Positions 11,736-22,351 of a DNA stretch of 64,000 nt are shown piece after piece (position 1 is the stretch's first letter; each line of letters opens with the position of its first letter). The DNA is taken from contig NW_019211454.1 in NCBI RefSeq assembly GCF_002443255.2, positions 3,630,352 to 3,694,351 of the forward strand, given 5' to 3'. Under the pieces are notes generated by a model that saw only the letters and a list, made by a program, of their open reading frames with translations, searched no databases and was not told where the DNA came from. A program made the translations under genes and the position numbers. The DNA is from Varroa destructor. Taxonomy: Eukaryota > Arthropoda > Arachnida > Mesostigmata > Varroidae.

Positions 11736-14006
11736 CTGCAGTGTTCATGAATATAGCGCATGCATACGTTGAGAAGAAGAAGCGAGGCACTCATGAGGAT
11801 ATTTGAAGTTGAAACAAAGCTGAGATAGGGATTGTACACTATACGTGTTGCTTATATGGTACTTACCATAGTAGCAATCAAGTATGCCAATTGAAAACAC
11901 GTACATTATAAGCCTCTGAATCTTCAACACTTTCGCAATATTTTTTCTGATCGGCTAAATTTCTACTGACCTTGGTACAAGAAATGCCGCTGACATGCAT
12001 AGCTGGACATAAGGCCTGTATGCATTGAAATACAACTAGTCTATCATGAAATTCATCAAAGTTGTTTCGAGACACAGGTGTCCGAAGGTCATCGAGTTGG
12101 TTTCTTGAATATCAGCCTTTGCCGTCCAGCTTCGCAGTAATGAGTGTACACCAAAATTCTCGGAAAGTTCTGCTCGTATCATTTTATTTATAGTTCCTTA
12201 CTTACGTATACAATTGCCTAGCATTTCGATGATGTGACGAAGGGTTCATGATTTGACGCTTTCACCCAGCCATTCACTTTCAATATCAAATTCTATTGCA
12301 AACAGCTATGTTATCCCTGTGTTGTTTATCGTCGTTTCAAGTTAGTTAATCAAGGCAATACGTACCTTGAATACTGCCATCATCCTTCACTTCTTGAGGT
12401 GAACGGACATCAACAATCATAAAGTCATGATTACCAACGCATTTCAGGACCTCATCAAAATCCACACCTAGACACCATTAGATAAGTAAAAAGCACCCTA
12501 TGTTATGTTTGTATCCTTCCTTTCTTGTGCTAATTGCTTGTTTCATATAGGTATATATATGAGGCAATATATGAGATACACGTTTTCAGTCGAGGTATTG
12601 AATCACTAGCTAGCTACGTCGACATGAGTAAGTGTTTTTCCTACACCCATATTTACACTACACGACAACTGTTCATTTCTTTCGTTGGATCTCTACTATG
12701 TCCGTTTTCAGGGCTGGTGCTTACTCGGGTAAGGCGCAGGTTTGCTCTATCGTCGTGGAAACTCAATGAAACTGATAAAATCTGTGGGTAGCGTGAATTC
12801 GCCTTAAATATACCTATTCTCCTTGCTCATACCATATATTACGAGACTTTATGCTGTATTATAACTGCAGGATACTAAAATCTTTTGAATAACAGTGCAG
12901 CACTGCCTAGGATTCTGACAACGATCTCATTTTCGTCTATAAGGGCTGGCACATGCAGCTGTTGCATACACATAGGATACCAGGCAGATACTGTGGACCC
13001 ACCATAAGGTAGTAGTTGAAAAGCTAAATTAAAAAAATGATAAATACACTCAGAAATGAAATGGACTGCTTGCTGCTAGAGATCTGAAACGAATCAAGCT
13101 TCGTTTACGTTTAGTCGATCAGGTGTATCTAACAATGTTAATGGGCACTCAAGTTGTCATAGTGAAAATACGGGGGCAAAAACATGACTTAAGCTGACAT
13201 TTTGCCTCTAACAGATGATACATAGAGCTAAAAAATATAGTTAGTTCACGGCCAGGGGCAGCGGCAGATAATGCTAAACTAGGATTTGGATTCAAGTAGA
13301 CAACTGTAAAATGCGTTGGGCATAGATTATGATTCGATATAAAAGTGCAAATGGAAATATATATATATACATTTTTTTTTTGTGTTTTTTTTTTGACGCG
13401 ACTAGTTCGAGATTAGTGCGGATCCGACTTAGCCACTCAGGCGCTTTTAGAGAATGATTTAATTTTTTACAGTAACTTGTAACTTAGTGTGGGAACTAGC
13501 GAAAATGCACAATATTCTCGATTTTGTCGCCCCCTAACTTGGTCATTTCATTATATGTCGATCGGTTTTTTCAGCTTATCAACAAATTTAACAATTTCCT
13601 TTTTATTTTGAAATGAAAAAGTTGCATCAATGTTGCAAAACGTATAAGCTTATTAAAGGGCTGAATAACGTTAGACTCACATCTACTGGGATCCACATCA
13701 GCCATAGTTTATGCAAATACTTTGTTACAACGGACCGACTATTTTCCACGGGCAGTGACACCCAACTGCTTCCTCGGCCACGCCTTTACTGCAGACGGCC
13801 CAGTATAACAACAATAACAATAACAACGACAAAAGCCAATTTTCTTTTTTCTCTCTCTTTTTACCCTAACAAATGTTTTTATCGATTTCTAATCGTCTTT
13901 TGGATACAATTAAAAAACGCAATAGTCCCGTCCTATATCGTGGGCGCGCAGGCCGTAATACTTGACCCTCGCTAATGGCTGCAGACGCCAAAATCGCTGT
14001 GGCCAT
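11554..14006 (-). CDS. Single-domain rhodanese (sulfurtransferase)
   Basis: Two exons are secure: 12366-12467 and 11554-11735, joined in phase through a split Gly codon. They encode VDFDEVLKCVGNHDFMIVDV followed by RSPQEV, and then TVNVPIDEV, which match the rhodanese core D-R-x-E and N-x-P strands. The loop CKGGTRA holds the catalytic Cys (codon 11617-11619) in the expected CxxGxR form. Such proteins move sulfane sulfur to thiol acceptors; TSTD1 and insect Hsp67B2-like proteins are examples. The first exon is tentative. At 13967-14006 an ATG in good Kozak context encodes MATAILASAAISE in the right phase, but its donor (GTCAAG) is weak. The 3' end is also uncertain, because FKK-stop overlaps a strong donor GTAAGT at 11557-11552. 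With the upper exon and this stop the protein is 107 residues, normal for the family. Confidence 0.82.
12366..12467 (-). CDS. Rhodanese exon, N-terminal half
   Basis: The exon is bounded on the minus strand by the acceptor GTCTAG above 12467 and the donor GTACGT below 12366. It encodes VDFDEVLKC, MIVDVRSPQEV and DDGSIQ, the first strands and the conserved Asp-Val-Arg of the rhodanese fold. It has two extra bases at its start and one at its end. Confidence 0.85.
13967..14006 (-). CDS. Tentative first exon of rhodanese
   Basis: An ATG with A at -3 and G at +4 opens 13 codons plus one base, matching the phase of the next exon. It lies in a more GC-rich patch (about 13920-14200), as expected near a promoter. 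The donor GTCAAG is poor. The opposite-strand frame of 45 codons at 13975-14112 is an alternative reading of the same patch. Confidence 0.35.
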
Positions 14007-14009
14007 TGT

Positions 14010-16116
14010 CGAAGCAGTAATAGTTGTTGTTATAATAGAACCTGCTGCCAAAACTCGAAGGACCAATGAGCCACCCACGCAAACCCAGACTGCGCACAAA
14101 TCTGTCAGCTAATGAAGTGGCGTAGACGAGTCGTTGCAATTGCCGCAGAGGTAGAAGTATATTGTGGCAGTAACCTCTTGCCACGGTCAAATTTTGATCA
14201 GTTTGGGACGATCGCTTCCGGGATGATGGACCTGTGGTAATGATAGATCAAATTGCCTTCCCTTTGCAGGCCGGTTATTGATTTACTATCGAATATATAC
14301 AGGTTAGACGCCTAGCCGATATTCGAAACCTATTTTCATGGTCACGTTGAAACGTCCGTAGGTACATACTATGGTTATCGTGCATAGATTCATATTATTT
14401 CTATTAAATTGTTCCAAAGAAGGATCGTTCTTTTCAACGAACGTAGCGGGGAAAGAAAGCTAGTACTTTGCTGGAAACATTCGCAAACGGAAACAGAGTT
14501 AGACCCACCTAGACAGAATTAGTTTTGGTTTAATAAGTTGTCAGCTGATGCAGCATAAATGGATCCGTCCAGCCGGATGATGCGTGCAATTTATACCTAG
14601 TAATTTGGAACGAGGTTTAAAGGTGGATAGCATGATTAACGAAAAATAGAAAATAAAATCTCATTTCGATACGCTTTGCTCGCTAATTGAGGATGACAAT
14701 TATTTAAAAGTGTGTTGTTTTTTTTTTATCGATGATTATATTATAAAACAAATTATTGCAACCGACCTCTTTGCGAACCTAGCACCTAGCGTGTTGAAAA
14801 CGGTTAAATGATAGATATAGCAGAAGACATTTTTTCGTTTGGGTGCAACGTTGCCTAGTTTTTCCGTTTTAGAAATAACTTCCAAACAAAAACAGTCACA
14901 GTATTAACGAATCTAAATGCTGTTTTTACGACGCATGAGAATGAGGTGACTACTTTCGGTCCGTTGCCGATTTTCCTTACAGACGCCAAATGCTTTTAAA
15001 TAACCAACTCCCCACAGAGCTGAAACCATCGAGGTCGACCTTGAAAAATTTGCTCTTCATATAAAAATTCATTTTATATACCGCCATTTCATCTTCTGTC
15101 GATGCTTAAGAGACTTTTATGAACATTTTAGTAAAACGATTACAATTTCAAGATAGAGCAAGCATCGATAGACTACAGCAGATCATAACAAACCCAGTGA
15201 TATTCGCCGCTTCTTCTACTGCCAATACCTTCGGGGACTGCTGTCCTGTACGGTGGACGTTCAACAGCTGGGAAGCGTCTACCGTTTGAAATGACAGATA
15301 GAATTATTATAGCACGCAGCGCCTAGCAAAGCCAGGCTGTCTTCCTGCCAGCGCAAGGCGACCGCAACTTTAACTTTCTTATTGGGTCTTCGTAGAATTT
15401 AATGAGCACCGTAGTTCACGCACTTAACTTAGATTCGAAGTTTGCCGATGGCAATTTAGAATTTTTACGACGTAAGAATTATTCGTTCACTACAGTGATC
15501 TATTTGTCTAAAGTTGCATATGTTTTTAATTTTGCATTAGTAAGTGCAAAACCTAATGTAGAAATGTTCCCATTTGTAAAAATTCTCAGACTCGCTAGAG
15601 TTGCTAGGACTGATAGGTCCGCTGCACAGTACGTCTAACCAAACGTAACATCGGACGATCTCAATCGGCCGCAAGCAGGTTAAATTCCTTTTTAAAGATC
15701 TTAAGCGATCCTGCGCTGCACAAGGCCTTGCATAATAATCGTTTTTAATAAAACCGAACCGTTATGACGAAAGAACCGTTTCCATACTGCATGTCGTGCT
15801 ATGTAACAATCCCAGCCTCAGATGTAAGGATGCCACCCGGTCGCTTAGATCGGACCGCTGGATTGTAAGCTTAGATCTCTGTAGTGGGTTTGCTGAGAAT
15901 ACCTACCTGACATCGACTCTGAATTAGCAAATGGAAAATTTCATTATGAAAATACTCCTAGATTAAATATATTGGCATTTTTTTGTGAATTATGCGACCT
16001 AACCTAACCTAACCTAAAATCGGCTGGTAGCATAAATGCAACGTCTAATAAGGAAATTCGTACCTGTGAAAGGAGTCTGTACGTTTTTTTATTTCTAAAC
16101 AGATCACAATGCTGCA
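14010..16116. other. Intergenic, contains a short telomere-like tract
   Basis: No gene was recognised. The GC-rich patch up to about 14280 could be the rhodanese promoter. A plus-strand frame at 15402-15638 has no recognisable motif. Confidence 0.45.
15998..16017. repeat. Interstitial telomere-like repeat (CCTAA)4
   Basis: There are four exact CCTAA units, i.e. TTAGG on the minus strand, the canonical telomere unit of many arthropods. It is a short internal tract, not a chromosome end. It is one of the better hints about lineage. Confidence 0.85.
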
Positions 16117-16395
16117 CTAAATTCTTGCAAAGGCCAAAATAACGATACAATTATGTTTTTCCAAAAGGAAGAGCAAAGGCAACGCGTTACTATAGAACAC
16201 GTTATACCACGTTGCTCGAATTTGGAAAACTTTCATAGCTGCGTCCTCAGGAAAATAATAGTAAAGAAGGACTTCAACATCACCGAAATTCGGCAACGGA
16301 ATCTCTTCGAAACACTGTCCACGACGTCTACTAAACATATGGAAAAACTGCCATCGAACGAAAACGAGCGAAACACGAAGCGAACTGCCGGCCAT
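16117..16395 (-). CDS. Unassigned coding-like ORF in a CpG-rich island
   Basis: An ATG at 16395 has A at -3 and G at +4. It opens 92 codons beginning MAGSSLRVSLVFVRW, with a basic, aromatic N-terminus that could be a mitochondrial presequence. An acidic part containing CFEEIPLPNFGDVEV follows. Three frames are open at once here (two minus, one plus), and the bases are richer in CpG than the flanks. That is what a real exon with shadows would look like. No family was recognised, and chance is not excluded. Confidence 0.3.
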   Translation of the reverse strand: MAGSSLRVSLVFVRWQFFHMFSRRRGQCFEEIPLPNFGDVEVLLYYYFPEDAAMKVFQIRATWYNVFYSNALPLLFLLEKHNCIVILAFARI

Positions 16396-16469
16396 TGTAA
16401 CGAGGAAGTTCGTGCTGTCGGTGTGCACCTCACTCTCATGGGTTTTTCGAAGATTTCTGCATAAAAAGA

Positions 16470-17905
16470 GACCTTTTGGACGGTTTTTTTTTTTAATATG
16501 CTTTGTTCATAAATAGGCTTAGGAGGCTACTCCAATGGGTGGCCAGAACTTAACGGCGTGTGAAGTCCTGAGAAGTGTCATGGCCAAGTGCGCACGGGCC
16601 AATACACAGGGCCCGATATCGCACGCACAGACTAGTATTAAAAAAAAAACAACCCATCCAACTGTTGAACACTCAATCTGACTGGGTGGTCAAATGAATT
16701 AAGTCACACTACACCAACCGTATATATTAGGATCTTGTTTTGAGCGTGTCACACATTCGAAGCTGCTGGCGCTACTTCCGCGCTTAGAGGTATAGAAAAC
16801 TTTCTGGTCGGCTAGCTTGAAGCTATCGTAAGCAATAGCATTTTAGAGCTCATCATGGTCAGTACTCAAAGAGCGTTAAGTCTTCGAGATACGATACTGG
16901 GCCTTTGGATATTGTACACTAACTCTATCGCATCCACCGTCGCGTTCAATATCGGTAAAAATACATGTAGCTGTATCTATTAAGCAGTTTAGACTTTTAT
17001 GGGTGGACTGAAAGAATTGTCCTGAAATTGTCCGTTGAAATGTGCGTCGTTTTACATTTCGGGCGTGGGAACGCAAAGCAAGGGTATAGGCGCCGTTAAC
17101 ACATTAATCAGAATGCAGAATTAAATATATAAGTGTCACTACGCTTACGTTTTTAACTACGTTTACGTTTTTAAAGTATTCGAAGTATACAGAAAACGGC
17201 GTGCTTTACGCCGACTAGGTTACGCCGAATTAGGTTCGACAGACGATTGCAGGGTCCTAGTCTATTTAAATTGTTTCATCTATGTATACTGAACTGATTA
17301 TAATTATCACAGTATCGGTGTAGAACTTACGCCTAATCAAAGCAGCTTGTATAAAAGTACTGAATAGATTTGCAAGAAGAGTAACAGAGGTCTAGCTAAG
17401 ATTCCACTTGTTCTGGTTCGTTTAACATTATTGATAAACTTAGCTTTGGCAAAATGAAGATAGCCGTATATGGTCGACAAGCTTTTTAATGAAGAACTAA
17501 AGGAAACGTTTAGGCAATATTGATAGTAACAGAATGATACGTGAATGATCTTCCACAAGGCTATGATGTGTATGTCAATAATCGGTGCTGGACGTTGTAT
17601 CAAACTATCGATGAAACGTACATCTCTATCACCTGACGACCGCGTTAAGCTCCGCTTATTTTATTATTGTCGAAGCGAGATTCTGTTGGTTTCTTTAGAG
17701 TTTCACGATGGCTAGCTCACAATGGACCACGTTTACTCTGTGCATGAAATGCCCACTTCGGGATTAGATGTATGAAAAGAATCAAGCAATAAAAGCTCTG
17801 TGTCAGGGTAATTCGCATATTTGAAAATGATGCCTACAGACATTGTGCGTTTTTGACAAAAACATAGAATCTGTGAAGAAAGAAGCTTCAGTCTCGTGTC
17901 CACGT
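16470..17905. other. Intergenic, nothing recognised
   Basis: AT-rich sequence with short scattered frames. A small direct repeat of cgtttacgttttta lies near 17150-17175. No RNA gene, mobile element or splice-bounded exon was seen. Confidence 0.5.
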
Positions 17906-18154
17906 TCAGTATCGTTTGCGCAAACGATCGATTTCATCATTCCTACTGACAAAATTGTCTGTTCTTGTTCGCGATTGGCCTTGTTTGTCATCCAGCTTGC
18001 TAATTGTCGCCCATGTGAGTACACGTCGGCCAGTATCTGCCCTGTTATTTTCCGTCTGCTTGGAACTTTTCATAGTGGGTTTTGAGGCTGTTGTCACTTG
18101 CGGGAGTATCCACCAGGTGGCGTACAGTCCGACCAGGCCGACGATGGTTGACAC
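17906..18154 (-). CDS. Unassigned exon candidate with one membrane segment
   Basis: Read on the minus strand, a good acceptor (TTAACAG) at 18156-18155 opens a frame starting VSTIVGLVGLYATWW. A hydrophobic segment of about 20 residues is followed by a polar, Ser/Thr/Lys/Arg-rich tail of about 60. It lies directly downstream of the TMEM218-like gene on the same strand. It could be an alternative last exon of that gene or an exon of another gene. No donor or family match was found. Confidence 0.25.
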   Translation of the reverse strand: MSTIVGLVGLYATWWILPQVTTASKPTMKSSKQTENNRADTGRRVLTWATISKLDDKQGQSRTRTDNFVSRNDEIDRLRKRY

Positions 18155-18316
18155 CTGTTAAGGATTTTTTTTGTCATTTGTAGGTATAGTTTCGCGTCTG
18201 CAACCGTGGTCTATTTGTCTAGACAGAAGAAAAGAGCTTGTTCGTCCCTTCAAGCGAGTTTTCAAGCTTGAACAAACGAATAGATCGCTGAAAAGTTTAC
18301 CATACGTCGTCCACGT

Positions 18317-18581
18317 TCAAATATCAATTTTAGGTTGCACGCCTAAACAAAAACCAACGACACTGAATGGGTTGTGAATTATTCTGTCATTTATGTATAA
18401 CATTGCTATGAAGCAACCTACTATGACAAATGCAAGTAGCAACACTCTCGGGATGAACATCCGATCATAGCCGAGGTCTTCGTCATACCCACGAATCGAC
18501 GAGCCTTTTCGGGTCTTACGAAGCGACACTAAGACGCTAGTGCTTGCTAGCGATAGCACGTAACAGGCCAAGCCAGGAACA
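18317..18581 (-). CDS. Tmem218: TMEM218-like exon 2 (membrane segments 2 and 3)
   Basis: Starts after the acceptor CTTTCAG and runs 88 codons including the stop TGA (18317-18319). It contains VPGLACYVLSLAST (helix 2), a charged loop with RKTRKGSS and DEDLGYD, and RVLLLAFVIVGCFIAML (helix 3). Confidence 0.72.
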
Positions 18582-19289
18582 CTGAAAGTAGATAACACAT
18601 GATTAACATCATTGCAACAGCTTCGTTGGGCGATCGCAGGTTATTTAGGTCAGTTATGCTAGACCAATTTTCCGCTCAAGCGTTTCGATGTTGTCTGTGC
18701 TTGGAATGATGGAAATACATGGACGAGCAGCCCTTTCATAAGATACTTCTACACCTATATTCGGTTGGCCAGATACTGACATTTCGTTCCAAATAATGTC
18801 CAATCCTATTAACAATCTGTGTCGGTGTTTCACGTTGATTTGAGAAGATTCGCGCCTTAAAGGCCTTAAAGGCTTGTAACAGGCAAATGATACCCAATGT
18901 ATAATTTCTAATCGACGTACGGAAAGTAGATCAGAAATCGCGAACGAGTAGTACATACACATCTAGCGATTTATCTCGCTTAACTGACGAAACACAGGTG
19001 GGTAAAAAGGAATGGCCCGCTAACATATGGTAGACCTACGAAACTGGGATCGTATGCACCCATGAATGCAAATGAGTAAGGCTTCTTCATATAAATGGTT
19101 CTATGTCAACCATGCCTATAAAATAATTTACATACGCTGCGTATCTCTATTCAAACTTAGAGCTCAAAAAAATGAACGTACGTACTAATTTCCGCGCGAC
19201 TTTACAAAAAAGAACGTAACGACAGTAGACACCGCCCATATGAAGGTGAGCAGAAATGTACCCGGACCAACACCGAACACCCGAGTCAT
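18317..19289 (-). CDS. Tmem218: TMEM218-like three-pass membrane protein
   Basis: Two exons, 19186-19289 and 18317-18581, join in phase through a split Tyr codon to give about 122 residues. The donor is GTACGT and the acceptor is TTTCAG. The start MTRVFGVGPGTFLL resembles the vertebrate TMEM218 start, in which a GVGxG motif precedes the first membrane helix. Hydrophobic segments lie at about residues 8-30, 36-55 and 82-102. The last follows an acidic DEDLGYDRMFIPR stretch and ends in YINDRIIHNPF, like the TMEM218 C-terminus. Vertebrate TMEM218 (about 115 residues) acts at the ciliary transition zone and is linked to Joubert/Meckel-type disease. In an arthropod it would be expected in sensory cilia. 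The assignment rests on remembered family sequence and layout, so it is good but not certain. Confidence 0.72.
19186..19289 (-). CDS. Tmem218: TMEM218-like exon 1 (start and membrane segment 1)
   Basis: The ATG is at 19289-19287 and the exon ends in donor GTACGT at 19185-19180. It encodes 34 residues plus two bases: GVGPG, one hydrophobic helix, then VKSRGN. Confidence 0.72.
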
Positions 19290-20650
19290 TGCGCAATGTC
19301 CAGTGTATCATACTTCAGAAGCATCAGATGAAGGTATTCCTTAACATTCACGCCTGCAGTAGCGCAAGCACATACATGTGTGGTAAAGTTGGATTGAGTT
19401 ATTATTAAAGAAAAAAGAAGAGGCGTGAGAAAAGGAACTCAAACTGTATGAATCTGCCACAAAATGAATCTGGTTGCGTATCATCCTGTTAATTTGATGC
19501 AAGTGTTATACATACGCGTGATAAATTACTTCACGATCCAAAGGCCGGGCTTTGGATTGCGAAGTAATTTATCTTCGAAATTTTCGAAACTGCGTTATCA
19601 GGACACAGCAATTACCGATCAAGAGACTTTCAGCGCATGCCTTATTTCCTTGCGGAAATCGATAACAGCAGACAAAGAAATGGCATATCAACTACTGACT
19701 GATACGTTTAGAATTCCAAGGCAGAATCACGCTCGTCTAACAAAAATATATTTTTACACATGACTTAATATAAAAGCTGTTCATTATGCTAAACGTCTTC
19801 TTTATAGCCACTTACGATGTCGGTTTTCGTTGGTGTGGACTGAAGCTTCACTTAAATATTTGTCACGTTGCTTAGTAATGATGACACGGTTTCGCCAACG
19901 ATACTTCCTTTCCAATTTCCAAATTGTCTATCTGTGTCGTTCGCCTTTGCATGTATCAAGCGACTCGGGGACTCCTTCGGCGGGTAGATTTCTGGAACAG
20001 TACACCCACCACAAAAGATTCTCGATTGCCGCTGTTAAACATCCGTCATAATCGAGCGCAAGTGAGTTAAGCTTCGGGCTGCTGTAGGCGTCGGCCTCCT
20101 CCTCCTTGTTGTGGTAGCAACCGTAGCGAAGGGCCCCGACCCCGTTTTCATTGAGGTTTCATGAGATCAGCCGCTCGTGTTGATACTTTAGGTTCGAAGT
20201 AGTGATGGCGCCAGCAACGTCATGTCAATCAATAACTTATTATCTAAATTTAAACAAAATAAAGTGGTTACGGGGTATCATATAATTAAACCTTTAGGTA
20301 AGCTAATATGTAACCATGGTGCATTCTGAATGTTTTGTTCTTACCAGCAGGTCGTATCTGGGCTAAATTTCCTGCTACAATCAGATAGCTGGGGTTCGCT
20401 AACGCCATATACGCGCCATTAAGTAGCCATGCTAATCCACTGTAAGATTCTAATCATCAGCATTTAAGCTACGGCATGTTTCTCGATTACTTTACCATGA
20501 TACGTAGTTCTATTCGTAGTACTTCTGAAACTGATGGTGACTACATAGAACATTGTCACGCTTTACATGGCATTCCTTGTAGCTAACAGAACTGGTCTGT
20601 CACAATCCTGCTACACTTCTCGGCATGGTAACATCGCAACGTTAAAAAAA
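19290..20650. other. Intergenic with a strong hairpin
   Basis: No gene was recognised. The plus-strand frame at 19464-19763 contains the hairpin at 19520-19573 and is probably chance. Confidence 0.45.
19520..19573. repeat. 24-bp inverted repeat with 6-base loop
   Basis: The left arm 19520-19543 and right arm 19550-19573 match at 22 of 24 positions. As RNA the two exceptions would be one G-U wobble and one A-C mismatch. The loop is GCCGGG. It could be a foldback transposon remnant or a small-RNA precursor. The very short loop is unusual for an animal pre-miRNA. Confidence 0.8.
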
Positions 20651-20800
20651 GCATAGTGGGTAGCGTATTCTGCCTGCTGATTTTAGGGGCGCACTGTGGT
20701 CCGGGCTCGAATCCGATCACAGACGCATTTCGTTTCGTGCTGGGAGCCCGGCCGTCTGACGGGATGCCTGGTGGCGACCCCGGACGTAAAATGTAGAAGG
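20651..20800 (+). mobile_element. tRNA-derived SINE, copy 1
   Basis: The head has an A-box-like GCATAGTGGG and a B box GGGCTCGAATCC at 20703-20714. A body segment shared with the other copies follows: TTTCGTTTCGTGCTGGGAGC, then CCGTCTGACGGGATGCCTGG. It ends in a short A-rich tail. This is the best-preserved copy of the 3' body. Confidence 0.75.
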
Positions 20801-22351
20801 TTATTTAAATAGGTTACTGCAAAACGTTAATTTCTGTGTCGGACCTTCCCCTTCAGGTCTCCTTCGGTTTTTGTTGTTACTGCTCAACGGAAACACTTGA
20901 ACGGTAGTTACAACTCGCAGTCGCAGGATTTGCTTCAAATCGGATAAAAACTTCACGCACAGCGAGGCTGATAAGGACAAATGAAGTGAAAGTAAGATAA
21001 AGTTTGGAAAAACTCATTTCATCAACATTTTGAAAACAAACTTCAAAACTTACAATTACAGCCATACAGATTCTTCCTAATTGAGAAGGCAATGGATGCG
21101 GTTTTATTTTATGTACTAATACCTTTTATACTGTAGAAACACGCCCGCTTAATTCGTTTCAACGTGTGCAATATTTTTTCTATAATAGAAAAATGTTAAA
21201 CGAATGAGTAGTGTTCACTGGTAATATAGACTTCGATTATCGATTTAGGGAAGCTTTCCCTATGCACAAGTCTTTGTTCGGTACTGTTTATGGCCAAGCT
21301 GCAGACGAACACGAATTAAATAACGATTAAGATGCTTCCCGCTTAGACGAAAGGCCAACCTAAGATTGATTCTTCTGAAAATAAAATAGTCTTCGAAGTT
21401 TTCACTTGAAAGGTGTTTTTTATTCTTTCTGCCCAACAGATTGCAGTTTTGGCTAATATGCTTTATGATACGGGTGGAACTTACCTGCGATTTCCTGAAC
21501 CAGTAGGAAATGAACACCGCTGTGTACCTGTTGTGGTCCTATAGACTGTCCTGGTTGGTGACGTGCGACAGCGTACGTCGAGTCTGCCTGTAGAGTTTAA
21601 TTTTGCTGCTGCTGTTTACCCGGGTCACAGCGGCTATGTTTAATCTGGTGTGCGTAACCCTATCGATACTTTCTGTAATATTATGGGTATCACAGCATTG
21701 TGTTGTACCGGAATCAATCTTCATATTTTTCTTCAACACAAATTACCGACTAAGCCCAGAAATCGGTCCTGTATTCTGCTTGCTTTTCGGCTTGTTCTGA
21801 ACTAGTCCTGTTGTGCTACCTAGAATGTACGCAAGGGAAGTCTGTGTTGATGTTAGAGCTATAATCTTCATATATGGAGCTTATAAGCGAATCTGATTAA
21901 AACAGCACAGGTGTCGTTGATTGCCTCATTTAAAGGGAAAATTAGGACAAAAAGGTGCAACTTCCTCAAGTGCGTGTGAGGTAACTCCAACAAAAATACG
22001 ACTCGTTGTTTTCCTGTGATAATACGTACCATATTGCTTTAAGCAAATCGCATTACTGAAATGGAGGGATATATTTTCCTTTTCTTTTCTTTCAAATCTA
22101 GCATGTTGGACTCATTCACGTTAAGATCACTATTCACTAGTTCTGAATCCCCGCCTCAAAGTCCACTCTGAATATGCCTACATCTGTACTCAACAGTAAC
22201 ACACAGCTTTATATGAGAAAGTGGCTGAAGCCATCGAATCGCCGTAATTTTTCATCCACACAATGCACGGGGGTACGGCTCTCCCGTGCGTTTTCTGGAT
22301 CTCAAAAAGCGTGCCTCTCAACCGTAATTTTACGAACCATTTTTTTTTCGT
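20801..22351. other. Intergenic, nothing recognised
   Basis: Short frames on both strands with no family signature. No splice-bounded island was noticed. Confidence 0.45.

Noticed and set aside
13613..13975. 120-codon plus-strand ORF
   Set aside because: It runs over low-complexity AAC/ATA repeats and lies opposite the tentative rhodanese first exon, with no recognisable motif.
13975..14112. 45-codon plus ORF starting MAADAKIAVAIVEAV
   Set aside because: Complementary to the tentative rhodanese first exon and could be its shadow. The phase fit of the minus reading was preferred.
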